Positions 6,163-11,601 of a stretch of DNA of 11,601 nucleotides are shown here, piece after piece (position 1 is the first letter of the stretch; each line of letters starts with the position of its first letter). The translations under genes and the position numbers were made by a program. Source of the DNA: an uncultured Clostridia bacterium (lineage in GTDB: Bacteria > Bacillota > Clostridia > Oscillospirales > Acutalibacteraceae); contig CALDHV010000144.1 of NCBI GenBank assembly GCA_937902305.1, positions 1-11,601 of the forward strand, given 5' to 3'. The notes beneath the pieces are model-generated. The model was not told where the DNA came from, did no database searches, and saw only the letters and a list, made by a program, of their open reading frames with translations.

Positions 6163-7026
6163 GTGGGGATCATCCTGATACAGTACAATCAAACCGCCCT
6201 GCAACCGGTGGTGGAGTTGTCCACCGTCGTGACGGTATTATATGTCGATTTTGAACGCTATTCCTTTGATCCCGCACCGGAACAGCACGATTTTTATGAA
6301 TGGACGGTGGTCGATCGCGGAGTGCTGACCGTTCTGCTGGACGGCGTTCCCTATACGGTACACCCCGGAGAGGGCTTGCTGTATCCGCGCAATGCCGAGC
6401 ATCGGTTTTCGCCTGCGCCCACCGATCAGCGGGTCGGCATCGTCAGCTTTTCTTCCCCCTCGCCGCCGGTGGAAACGCTCACCGGGCAGGTGTTCCGCCT
6501 GACAGCGGAACAGAAACGGCTGTTTTTCGAGATCCTGCGGGACGGCCTGCCGCTCTTTGACAGTTACGCGCGGGGCATGAAGAAAAAAGAGGGCGTGGGG
6601 ATGCTCCAGCTGCAAGTGGTCAAAAACAAAACGGAATTGCTGCTACTCTCCTTGCTCGGCGCAGAATCCGCCCCGGCAGAAGAAGAATACAGCGACAGCA
6701 ACGCCGACGATCTGCCGCAACAGATCAAGGCGTTTCTGACGGATAATCTGGATACCCCGCTTTCGCTGTCCTTGCTGTGCCGGGTGTTCGGCATCAGCCA
6801 AACAAAGCTGAAAACCGCTTTCCGCGAGCGGTACGGATGCGGCGTGATGGACTTTTTTATTGATCTCAAGATGCGGGAAGCCAAACGGCTCATCCGACAG
6901 ACCGATCTTTCTGTTGCCGAGATCGGAGATCGGCTCGGTTTTTCTTCACCGCAGTATTTTACCCGTCAGTTCCGCCGGCGCGTCGGGCTGACACCGTCTG
7001 CTTACCGCCGCTCCGTTCAGCCGTAA
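6163..7026 (+). CDS. AraC-family transcriptional regulator
   Basis: A 287-residue regulator. The N-terminal cupin-like sensor domain is seen in EWTVVDRGVLTVLLDGVPYT followed by PGEGLLYPRNAEHRF (46-82), the type that binds sugars or related ligands. The C-terminal DNA-binding domain has two helix-turn-helix units at about 199-220 (LSLLCRVFGISQTKLKTAF) and 247-268, with the family signature LGFSSPQYFTRQFRRRVG followed by TPSAY (258-281). It is divergent from the oxidoreductase and probably activates it, and perhaps itself, through the inverted repeat between them. The start is uncertain: GTG at 6163 has only GGGAAAG directly beside it, and AAAGGTGGGG would better serve a non-standard CTG at 6175. 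The nearest in-frame alternatives, GTG at 6208 and 6211, have no good site. Confidence 0.9.
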   Translation: MGIILIQYNQTALQPVVELSTVVTVLYVDFERYSFDPAPEQHDFYEWTVVDRGVLTVLLDGVPYTVHPGEGLLYPRNAEHRFSPAPTDQRVGIVSFSSPSPPVETLTGQVFRLTAEQKRLFFEILRDGLPLFDSYARGMKKKEGVGMLQLQVVKNKTELLLLSLLGAESAPAEEEYSDSNADDLPQQIKAFLTDNLDTPLSLSLLCRVFGISQTKLKTAFRERYGCGVMDFFIDLKMREAKRLIRQTDLSVAEIGDRLGFSSPQYFTRQFRRRVGLTPSAYRRSVQP

Positions 7027-7035
7027 AAAGGAAAG

Positions 7036-7140
7036 ATACCGTACCGTCGGTTTTTGCGTGTGTCGAAACCGTGCCGCAGGGGAGGGCCTCCGTGCCCTCC
7101 CGCCGCCGGGGCTTGTGCGTGTCGTGGAATACTGTACCGT
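7036..7140. repeat. Imperfect direct repeat ATACYGTACCGT
   Basis: ATACCGTACCGT at 7036-7047 recurs as ATACTGTACCGT at 7129-7140, with 11 of 12 bases identical. Similar G+T-rich strings (GCGTGTGTCG and GCGTGTCGTGG) also occur in the interval, so the region may hold a degenerate duplicated element. Confidence 0.4.
7080..7101. repeat. Palindromic intergenic element, 8-bp stem
   Basis: GGGAGGGC (7080-7087) pairs with GCCCTCCC (7094-7101) around a six-base loop. There is no T run after it. Its G+C-rich palindrome between two copies of a short direct repeat has the look of a dispersed intergenic repeat unit, but copy number cannot be judged from one window. Confidence 0.45.
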
Positions 7141-7159
7141 AGGGTGCGGCGCGCTGATA

Positions 7160-7209
7160 AAAACATCCTTCGCAGGGTGTCCGAAAGGGCACTCGGCGAA
7201 GGATGTTTT
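7160..7209. terminator. Long bidirectional hairpin, probable terminator
   Basis: AAAACATCCTTCGC (7160-7173) pairs perfectly with GCGAAGGATGTTTT (7196-7209). The interior adds a second stem, GGGTGTCC (7175-7182) with GGGCACTC (7187-7194), using two G-U pairs and capped by a GAAA tetraloop. Only one A-G mismatch interrupts the whole 50-base fold. T residues follow the G+C-rich stem on both strands, so it can end transcription from the AraC gene and block traffic the other way. Its length is unusual for a simple terminator. Confidence 0.65.
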
Positions 7210-7247
7210 GCTATATTTAGCCGTTACGTATCATCGCCGATCAGGCG

Positions 7248-7274
7248 AAAAAACGCCGGCTTCGGCTCTTTTTT
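7248..7274. terminator. Possible short terminator with T run
   Basis: GCCG (7255-7258) and CGGC (7263-7266) form a short stem with a GCTT loop, preceded by six A residues and followed two bases later by six T residues. The A and T runs could extend the stem across a C/TC mismatch. The core stem is only four pairs, so this is weak. Confidence 0.35.
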
Positions 7275-7290
7275 CCCTTTTTGGTGCGAA

Positions 7291-7316
7291 AAACCGTCCG
7301 TTCGACACCACGGTTT
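7291..7316. repeat. 7-bp inverted repeat in the spoIIA leader
   Basis: AAACCGT (7291-7297) and ACGGTTT (7310-7316) are exact inverted repeats around a 12-base loop, 65 bases before the spoIIAA start. It could be an operator or a weak RNA hairpin; nothing else distinguishes it. Confidence 0.35.
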
Positions 7317-7381
7317 GCGGGATTTTTGCCGCCGAAAGCGTTATGCTGAAGGGGCACGATCCGATGAAAGGAGGCAGGAAA

Positions 7382-7711
7382 ATGCAGGTGGATTTTGAAC
7401 GGCAGGGCGACCGATTGATCGCCCGGTTGAGCGGCGAATTGGATCATCACGCCGCCGCGCCGCTACGAGAGAAGATCGACGAGGCGGTGATGCGAGAGCG
7501 ATGCCGCGGGCTGACGCTGGATCTTGGCGGGCTGGGCTTTACCGACAGCTCCGGCGTCGGGCTGATCATGGGACGGTATCGGCTGATGCGCTCGCTGGGC
7601 GGCGATTTTGCGGTACGCGGCGCCGGCGGAACGATGGAGCGTATGCTCCGGCTCGCCGGCCTGGACAAGCTCCCGATATGGGAGGAAAACGAAAGGAGAT
7701 CATCTCAATGA
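7382..7711 (+). CDS. spoIIAA: Anti-sigma F factor antagonist (STAS domain)
   Basis: A 109-residue STAS-domain protein. When unphosphorylated it binds the SpoIIAB kinase and frees sigma-F in the forespore. The key motif LGFTDSSGVGLIMGRYRLM (51-69) contains the phosphorylated serine, by alignment with Bacillus subtilis most likely Ser57, the second of the pair. The start at 7382 is fixed by a near-perfect AAAGGAGG (7367-7374) with 7-base spacing, and residues upstream in the same frame resemble nothing. Length is close to the 117 residues of the Bacillus protein. Its stop overlaps the spoIIAB start in the form ATGA, so the gene order spoIIAA-spoIIAB-sigF and tight coupling are preserved. Confidence 0.95.
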   Translation: MQVDFERQGDRLIARLSGELDHHAAAPLREKIDEAVMRERCRGLTLDLGGLGFTDSSGVGLIMGRYRLMRSLGGDFAVRGAGGTMERMLRLAGLDKLPIWEENERRSSQ

Positions 7712-8151
7712 ACACGGTCAATGAAATGAAACTGACATTCCCGAGCCGCTCGGCAAACGAAGGGTTTGCGCGGGCGGCGGTGGCGGCGTTCGTCGCCCAG
7801 CTCGATCCGTCGGTGGACGAGCTGTCCGACCTGCGCACCGCCGTGTCGGAGGCGGTGACCAACGCGATCGTCCACGCCTATCCCGACCGGCTGGGTACGG
7901 TGACGCTGACGGCGCGGCTGTATACCGGCGGGCGGGTCGTCGTGGCGGTCAAGGATCACGGATGCGGCATCCCGGATGTGCCGATGGCGATGGAGCCGCT
8001 GTATACCACCGGCGGGGAGGAGCGCTCGGGTCTGGGCTTTTCGGTGATGGAGAGTTTTACCGACCGTCTGCGGGTCAAATCGGTACCCGGCAAGGGGACG
8101 ACGGTCACGATGGAGAAAATCTTCGCGCCCCGCGCCAAGGCGCCGCGATGA
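7708..8151 (+). CDS. spoIIAB: Anti-sigma F factor, serine kinase
   Basis: A 147-residue GHKL-fold protein kinase that holds sigma-F inactive and phosphorylates SpoIIAA. The ATP site is complete: N-box DLRTAVSEAVTNAIVHAYP (41-59) with Glu48 as the expected base and Asn52 for magnesium, G1 box DHGCGIPD (83-90), and G2 box RSGLGFSVMESF (106-117). Length matches the 146-residue Bacillus homologue. The AAAGGAG site at 7692-7698 lies inside the end of spoIIAA and the start codon overlaps that stop. Its own stop overlaps the sigF start in the same way, consistent with stoichiometric production of the three partners. Confidence 0.95.
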   Translation: MNTVNEMKLTFPSRSANEGFARAAVAAFVAQLDPSVDELSDLRTAVSEAVTNAIVHAYPDRLGTVTLTARLYTGGRVVVAVKDHGCGIPDVPMAMEPLYTTGGEERSGLGFSVMESFTDRLRVKSVPGKGTTVTMEKIFAPRAKAPR

Positions 8152-8831
8152 CGGTCGCACAAAAGCCGGAGGCAGTCCGGCGTTCGGATTTTATCTGCGA
8201 AAACATAGGCTTGGCGCGGGTATGTGCCAATCGCTTCCGCGGCAAGGGCATCGACTATGACGACCTGTTTCAGGCAGGTTGTCTGGGGCTTATCAAGGCG
8301 GCGGACGGCTTTGACCCCGACAGAGGATTGCGGTTTTCGACCTATGCGGTGCCGGTCATCCTCGGGGAGATCAAGTGCCTTTTTCGGGAAGGCGGCGCGG
8401 TCAAGGTCAGCCGTTCCCTGCGGGAGCTTTCCCTGCGCGCGACCCGGGAGCGGGAGGCGTTTGCCCGCGATGCGGGCAGGGAGCCGACCGTGGAGGAGCT
8501 GGCGCTCTGTCTCGGCGTGGAGCCGACGCAGGCGGCGCAGGCGTTGTGCGCCGGCTTGCCGCCCTTGTCGCTGACGGTATCGGAGGAGGGAGAGGATGGG
8601 GAGACATTTGATCTGCCGATCGCCTCCCCGGAGGAGCCGATCACCGATCGGTTGGCGGTACGACAACTCCTTGCCGCTCTGTCGCCGCGCGACCGCGCGC
8701 TGATATGCCTGCGGTATCAGCGGCGTATGACCCAGCAGGCGACCGCCGACGCGCTCGGGATGACGCAGGTGCAGGTGTCGCGCCGGGAGCGCGCCCTGTT
8801 GCTCGAAATGCGGCAAAAGCTGACGGAATAA
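8148..8831 (+). CDS. sigF: RNA polymerase sigma factor, sigma-F
   Basis: A 227-residue sigma-70-family factor that directs early forespore transcription. Region 2 reads DYDDLFQAGCLGLIKAADGF (37-56) followed by DPDRGLRFSTYAVPVILGEI, which ends in the sigma-F/G-like segment REGGAVKVSRSLREL. Region 3 is weaker (about 95-135), and region 4 contains MTQQATADALGMTQVQVSRR with its helix-turn-helix near the C-terminus. It is somewhat shorter than Bacillus SigF (255 residues), mainly at the N-terminus. No separate ribosome site is evident, since the ATG overlaps the spoIIAB stop as ATGA, so translation is probably coupled. Sigma-G is the close paralogue, but adjacency to spoIIAA and spoIIAB settles the assignment. 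Confidence 0.95.
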   Translation: MTVAQKPEAVRRSDFICENIGLARVCANRFRGKGIDYDDLFQAGCLGLIKAADGFDPDRGLRFSTYAVPVILGEIKCLFREGGAVKVSRSLRELSLRATREREAFARDAGREPTVEELALCLGVEPTQAAQALCAGLPPLSLTVSEEGEDGETFDLPIASPEEPITDRLAVRQLLAALSPRDRALICLRYQRRMTQQATADALGMTQVQVSRRERALLLEMRQKLTE

Positions 8832-8834
8832 CGC

Positions 8835-8875
8835 TAGCAGGGGTCGGTAAAACTCCGTTTTACCGACCCTTGCTA
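8835..8875. terminator. 18-bp palindrome between convergent sigF and dnaJ
   Basis: TAGCAGGGGTCGGTAAAA (8835-8852) pairs with TTTTACCGACCCTTGCTA (8858-8875) around the five-base loop CTCCG, with one G-U pair. Neither strand has a T run after the stem, so it is not a classic intrinsic terminator. Its position 3 bases after the sigF stop and 30 bases beyond the dnaJ stop still suggests a role in ending or protecting both transcripts. Confidence 0.6.
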
Positions 8876-8905
8876 TTGGTCGAGTGTCCCTAAGAACGCT
8901 CGGCT

Positions 8906-10051
8906 TTATCGAAATCCTTTTTTGAGCTTTTCGAAGAACGAGCTGCGCTTTTGATAATTCTTATCGCCGGTCGCTTCCTCAAAGCTTTTGAGCAGTTTTT
9001 TCTGCTCGGCGGAAAGGTTTTTGGGTACCTCCACGACGATTTTCAACAGCAGATCGCCGTTGCCGCGTCCGTTGATGTACGGGATACCCTTGCCCTTGAC
9101 CCGCAGTACGTCGCCCGGCTGAGTTCCCTCCTTGATGGTGAAATCCAGCTTGCCGTCCAGCGTCGGGATCTCCACCTCGGCGCCCAAAGCCGCCTGCGCA
9201 TAAGTGATCGGCAGTTCGTACCAGATGTTGAAGCCGTCCCGCTCGAACAGCGGGTGGGGACGGACGGTGATCTGGATCTGCAGATCGCCCGCCGGGCCGC
9301 CGTTGACGCCGGCGTTGCCCTTGCCGGGTATGTTGATGACCTGCCCGTCGTCGATGCCGGCGGGGATGTTGATGCCGACCTGCTCGGTTTTACGCACACG
9401 CCCTTGACCGTTGCAGGCGGGGCAGGGCGTTTCGATGATCTTGCCGGTGCCGCGACAGCGGGAGCAGGGGGATTGGGTCTGCATCACGCCGAATGGCGTG
9501 CGCTGTTGCCGGCTGACCTGACCCGAGCCGCCGCAATCCGGGCAGGTCTTCGGGCTGGTGCCTTTTTTGGCACCGGAGCCGTTACACTCGGGGCAGGTGT
9601 TGATCCGCTGAACATCCACCTTTTTCTTGGTACCCTTGGCGGCTTCCTCAAACGACAGGATGACCGAGGCGGACGCGTCCGAGCCGCGGCGCGGGGCATT
9701 GGGATTTTGCCGTCTGCCGCCGCCGAAGCCCCCACCGAAGCCGCCGCCGAAGATCGACGAAAAAATATCGCCTATATCTCCGAAATCCACATCGACGCCA
9801 CCGTAGCCGCCGCCGAAATTGGGATCGACCCCGGCGTGACCGTACTGGTCGTAGCGGGCTTTTTTCTGCGGGTCGGACAGCACCTCGTATGCCTCGCCGA
9901 CCTCCTTGAAATGCGCCTCCGCCTCTTTATCACCCGGATTGAGGTCGGGGTGATATTTTTTTGCCAGTTGGCGGTATGCTTTTTTGATCGCGTCGTCCGA
10001 GGCACCCTTTTGCAGTCCCAATACCTCGTAATAATCGCGCTTATCTGCCAT
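8906..10051 (-). CDS. dnaJ: Chaperone protein DnaJ (Hsp40, type I)
   Basis: A complete 381-residue type I Hsp40, which delivers unfolded proteins to DnaK and stimulates its ATPase. It has the J domain with HPD at 34-36, a Gly/Phe-rich linker (about 79-112, FGGGFGGGFGGG), four zinc-binding C-x-x-C-x-G-x-G repeats starting at Cys153, Cys170, Cys196 and Cys210, and the C-terminal substrate-binding domains with GDLQIQITVRPHPLFER and GDVLRVKGKGIP. The start ATG at 10051 has GGAGG 11 bases upstream, a rather long spacing; another ATG between them is out of frame. It lies downstream of dnaK on the same strand, separated by 83 bases that contain a hairpin. G+C is high (about 67% in sampled lines), like the spoIIA operon. 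Confidence 0.97.
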   Translation of the reverse strand: MADKRDYYEVLGLQKGASDDAIKKAYRQLAKKYHPDLNPGDKEAEAHFKEVGEAYEVLSDPQKKARYDQYGHAGVDPNFGGGYGGVDVDFGDIGDIFSSIFGGGFGGGFGGGRRQNPNAPRRGSDASASVILSFEEAAKGTKKKVDVQRINTCPECNGSGAKKGTSPKTCPDCGGSGQVSRQQRTPFGVMQTQSPCSRCRGTGKIIETPCPACNGQGRVRKTEQVGINIPAGIDDGQVINIPGKGNAGVNGGPAGDLQIQITVRPHPLFERDGFNIWYELPITYAQAALGAEVEIPTLDGKLDFTIKEGTQPGDVLRVKGKGIPYINGRGNGDLLLKIVVEVPKNLSAEQKKLLKSFEEATGDKNYQKRSSFFEKLKKGFR

Positions 10052-10084
10052 AAATCATCGTTCCTCCGATTGCCGATTTGCAAA

Positions 10085-10122
10085 ACACCTACGCCGCTCC
10101 GCAGGAGCGGAGCGGCAGGTGT
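10085..10122 (-). terminator. Hairpin/attenuator between dnaK and dnaJ
   Basis: GCCGCTCCG (10093-10101) pairs with CGGAGCGGC (10108-10116), and an outer 6-bp stem, ACACCT (10085-10090) with AGGTGT (10117-10122), stacks on it across a two-base bulge. Read in the direction of dnaK transcription the stem is followed by TTTTG. It probably acts as a partial terminator that lowers dnaJ relative to dnaK, or as an RNA processing and stability element. Confidence 0.65.
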
Positions 10123-10134
10123 CAGGGGATATTT

Positions 10135-11601
10135 TTATTGCACGTTGCCGTCGTAGTAGCCCTCACCGTCCGGAGCGGCACCGCCCTCCGGCGCCGGGCC
10201 GGGCTGTGCGCCGCCATCCTGCGGAGCGTTCGCCTGATAGACCTTTTCGCTGACGGCGTAGAACGCCTTGGTCAGCTCCTCCTGCTTTGCCTTGATGGCT
10301 TCGATGTCCTCGCCCTTGAGCGCTTCCTTCAGCGCATCCAGCTTCGCCTGCAGGTCGGTCTTGTCGGCGGCGTCGATCTTGTCGCCAAGCTCCTCCATCG
10401 TCTTTTCGCATTGATAGACGAGCTGGTCGGCGTTGTTGCGGGTATCGACCGCCTCGCGGCGCGCCTTATCCTCGCTGGCGTATTGCTCGGCTTCCTTGAC
10501 CGCTTTATCCACATCCTCCTTGGACATATTGGTGCTGGAGGTGATGGTGATGTGCTGTTCCTTGCCGGTGCCGAGATCCTTTGCGGATACGTTTACGATG
10601 CCGTTTGCGTCGATATCGAAGGTTACTTCAATCTGCGGAACTCCGCGTGGCGCCGGTGGAATGCCGTCAAGATTGAAATTCCCGAGGCTCTTGTTATCCC
10701 GCGCCATCTTGCGATCACCTTGGAAGATCGAAATGGTCACCGCGGGTTGATTATCGGCTGCCGTTGAGAAGACCTGACTCTTCTTCGTCGGAATCGTCGT
10801 GTTGCGCTCAATGAGCGGCGTAAGCACGCCTCCCAATGTCTCGATGCCAAGCGTAAGCGGAGTTACGTCAAGCAACAGCACATCCTTGACCTCGCCCTTG
10901 AGAATGCCGCCTTGAATCGCCGCGCCCATCGCGACTACTTCATCGGGGTTTACGCCCTTGTGCGGCTCTTTGTTGAATAGACTCTTCGCCTTCTCCTGAA
11001 TAAGTGGCATGCGCGTTTGTCCGCCAACCAACACTATTTCATCGACCGACGAAAGCTCGGCGTCGCTCATGCACTTCCTGCACGGCTCCGAGGTGCGATT
11101 GACCAAATCCATCGTGAGCGTTTCCAATTTCTGCTTCGTAAGCGATGCGGTCAAATGCTTTGGACCCGTCGCATCAGCCGTGATGAATGGCAAGTTGATG
11201 TCATAGGTCGAAGCGCTTGAAAGCGCACATTTCGCCTTCTCCGCCTCTTCCTTAAGGCGCTGAAGCGCCATCATGTCATTGCCCAAATCAATCCCCTGTT
11301 GCGCCTTGAAATCCTCGATCATCCACTTCATTATGGCCTGATCAAGATCGTCGCCTCCAAGATGAGTATCGCCATTGGTGGCCTTTACTTCAAAAACTCC
11401 ATCTCCGATATCCAACACCGAAATATCGAAAGTTCCGCCACCGAAATCGTAAACCGCGATCTTCTCGTTTTTCTTCTTGTCAAGACCGTACGCGAGCGAC
11501 GCCGCTGTCGGCTCGTTCACGATGCGCTTGACTTCCAACCCTGCGATCTTGCCCGCATCCTTCGTCGCCTGACGCTGCTGATCATTGAAGTATGCAGGAA
11601 C
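10135..11601 (-). CDS. dnaK: Chaperone DnaK (Hsp70), 5' end outside window; probable chimera
   Basis: 488 codons are visible, from VPAYFNDQQRQATKDAGKIAG at the right edge to the stop; about 140 N-terminal residues lie beyond the window. The ATPase domain shows NEPTAASLAYG, VYDFGGGTFDISVLD (about 50-64) and VGGQTRMP (about 192-199). The linker DVLLLDVTPLTLGIE (about 240-254) and the substrate-binding domain follow, then a helical lid and a G/P/A-rich tail ending YYDGNVQ. No break interrupts the frame. However, the part upstream of about 10,700 is about 51% G+C with Gram-negative-type signatures (GGQTRMP, DLVNRTSEPC), while the lid and tail, below about 10,540, are about 66% G+C and match the dnaJ neighbourhood. 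The switch falls in the conserved stretch PPAPRGVPQIEVTFDIDANG, so the protein may not exist as one natural molecule. Confidence 0.9.
   Translation of the reverse strand, partial: VPAYFNDQQRQATKDAGKIAGLEVKRIVNEPTAASLAYGLDKKKNEKIAVYDFGGGTFDISVLDIGDGVFEVKATNGDTHLGGDDLDQAIMKWMIEDFKAQQGIDLGNDMMALQRLKEEAEKAKCALSSASTYDINLPFITADATGPKHLTASLTKQKLETLTMDLVNRTSEPCRKCMSDAELSSVDEIVLVGGQTRMPLIQEKAKSLFNKEPHKGVNPDEVVAMGAAIQGGILKGEVKDVLLLDVTPLTLGIETLGGVLTPLIERNTTIPTKKSQVFSTAADNQPAVTISIFQGDRKMARDNKSLGNFNLDGIPPAPRGVPQIEVTFDIDANGIVNVSAKDLGTGKEQHITITSSTNMSKEDVDKAVKEAEQYASEDKARREAVDTRNNADQLVYQCEKTMEELGDKIDAADKTDLQAKLDALKEALKGEDIEAIKAKQEELTKAFYAVSEKVYQANAPQDGGAQPGPAPEGGAAPDGEGYYDGNVQ

Larger units (their letters stand above)
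7027..7381. other. Gene-free, hairpin-rich interval before spoIIAA
   Basis: This 355-base stretch has an open plus-strand frame from 7058 into spoIIAA, but its translation upstream of 7382 is low-complexity and resembles no protein family, so I treat it as non-coding. It holds an imperfect direct repeat, four hairpins described separately, and the spoIIAA ribosome site. I could not find a convincing sigma-A promoter, or the sigma-H promoter known for spoIIA in Bacillus. The only R-n-n-GAAT string (7124-7130) lacks a matching -35 and lies before a likely terminator. Confidence 0.7.

Noticed and set aside
6000..6204. Oxidoreductase start at 6204 giving 72 extra residues
   Set aside because: The extension would cover both divergent promoters and the inverted repeat, and the Rossmann fold starts right after the well-spaced ATG at 5988.
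7124..7130. GTGGAAT as the -10 of a sigma-H promoter for spoIIA
   Set aside because: No AGGA-type -35 lies 11-12 bases upstream, and the long hairpin at 7160-7209 would stop transcription before spoIIAA.
7058..7381. N-terminal extension of about 108 residues on SpoIIAA
   Set aside because: The frame is open, but the peptide is unlike any STAS extension, runs through several hairpins, and the AAAGGAGG site sits exactly 7 bases before the ATG at 7382.
8951..10156. 401-codon plus-strand frame opposite dnaJ
   Set aside because: It mirrors dnaJ codon bias on the other strand, has no ribosome site and resembles no protein, whereas DnaJ is unambiguous.

Overview
The central part of this window (about 170 to 10,600) reads as a low-abundance, spore-forming Clostridia-type Firmicute, perhaps Oscillospiraceae-like. 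The main support is a complete spoIIAA-spoIIAB-sigF sporulation operon, together with strong Gram-positive-style Shine-Dalgarno sites and a fairly high G+C content. Both ends differ from the middle in composition and protein family signature. I think they come from other organisms, most simply through chimeric assembly at conserved housekeeping genes.

Layout. Bases 1-170 are a fragment of recA at about 70% G+C. It breaks off just before the ATP-binding Walker A motif and runs in frame into the C-terminal half of an MFS-type membrane transporter (to 687). The transporter is followed on the plus strand by an AMP-forming acyl ligase (714-2306) and a small acyl carrier protein (2313-2540), closed by a very strong intrinsic terminator. 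These three look like one operon for activating an acyl group onto a dedicated carrier, with an export or flipping partner.

From 2611 to 7026 lies a carbohydrate-type module. On the minus strand are an NAD(P)-dependent Gfo/Idh/MocA oxidoreductase (4954-5988), a clan GH-A glycoside hydrolase resembling GH39 (3495-4787), and a DMT/EamA permease (2611-3492) two bases behind the hydrolase. A divergent AraC-family regulator (6163-7026) sits next to the oxidoreductase. The divergent promoter region holds good sigma-A-type promoters on both strands, with a 9-bp inverted repeat between them that is a plausible regulator operator. The hydrolase also has its own consensus-like promoter, preceded by two copies of an 11-bp palindrome.

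Bases 7027-7381 hold no convincing gene. They contain several hairpins, including one nearly fully paired 50-nt hairpin. The spoIIA operon (7382-8831) then encodes the anti-anti-sigma factor, the anti-sigma kinase and sigma-F, with 3- to 4-base stop/start overlaps. It converges on dnaJ and the 3' part of dnaK (minus strand, 8906 to the right edge), which are separated by a hairpin that probably tunes dnaJ expression.

The DnaK reading frame changes character near 10,540-10,700. The C-terminal end matches the G+C-rich neighbours, while the upstream part is about 51% G+C and carries Gram-negative-type DnaK signatures. I found no CRISPR array, tRNA, rRNA or insertion sequence, and nothing I would call a new defence or mobile system. 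The least ordinary biology is the transporter/acyl ligase/carrier operon and the regulatory architecture of the sugar module.
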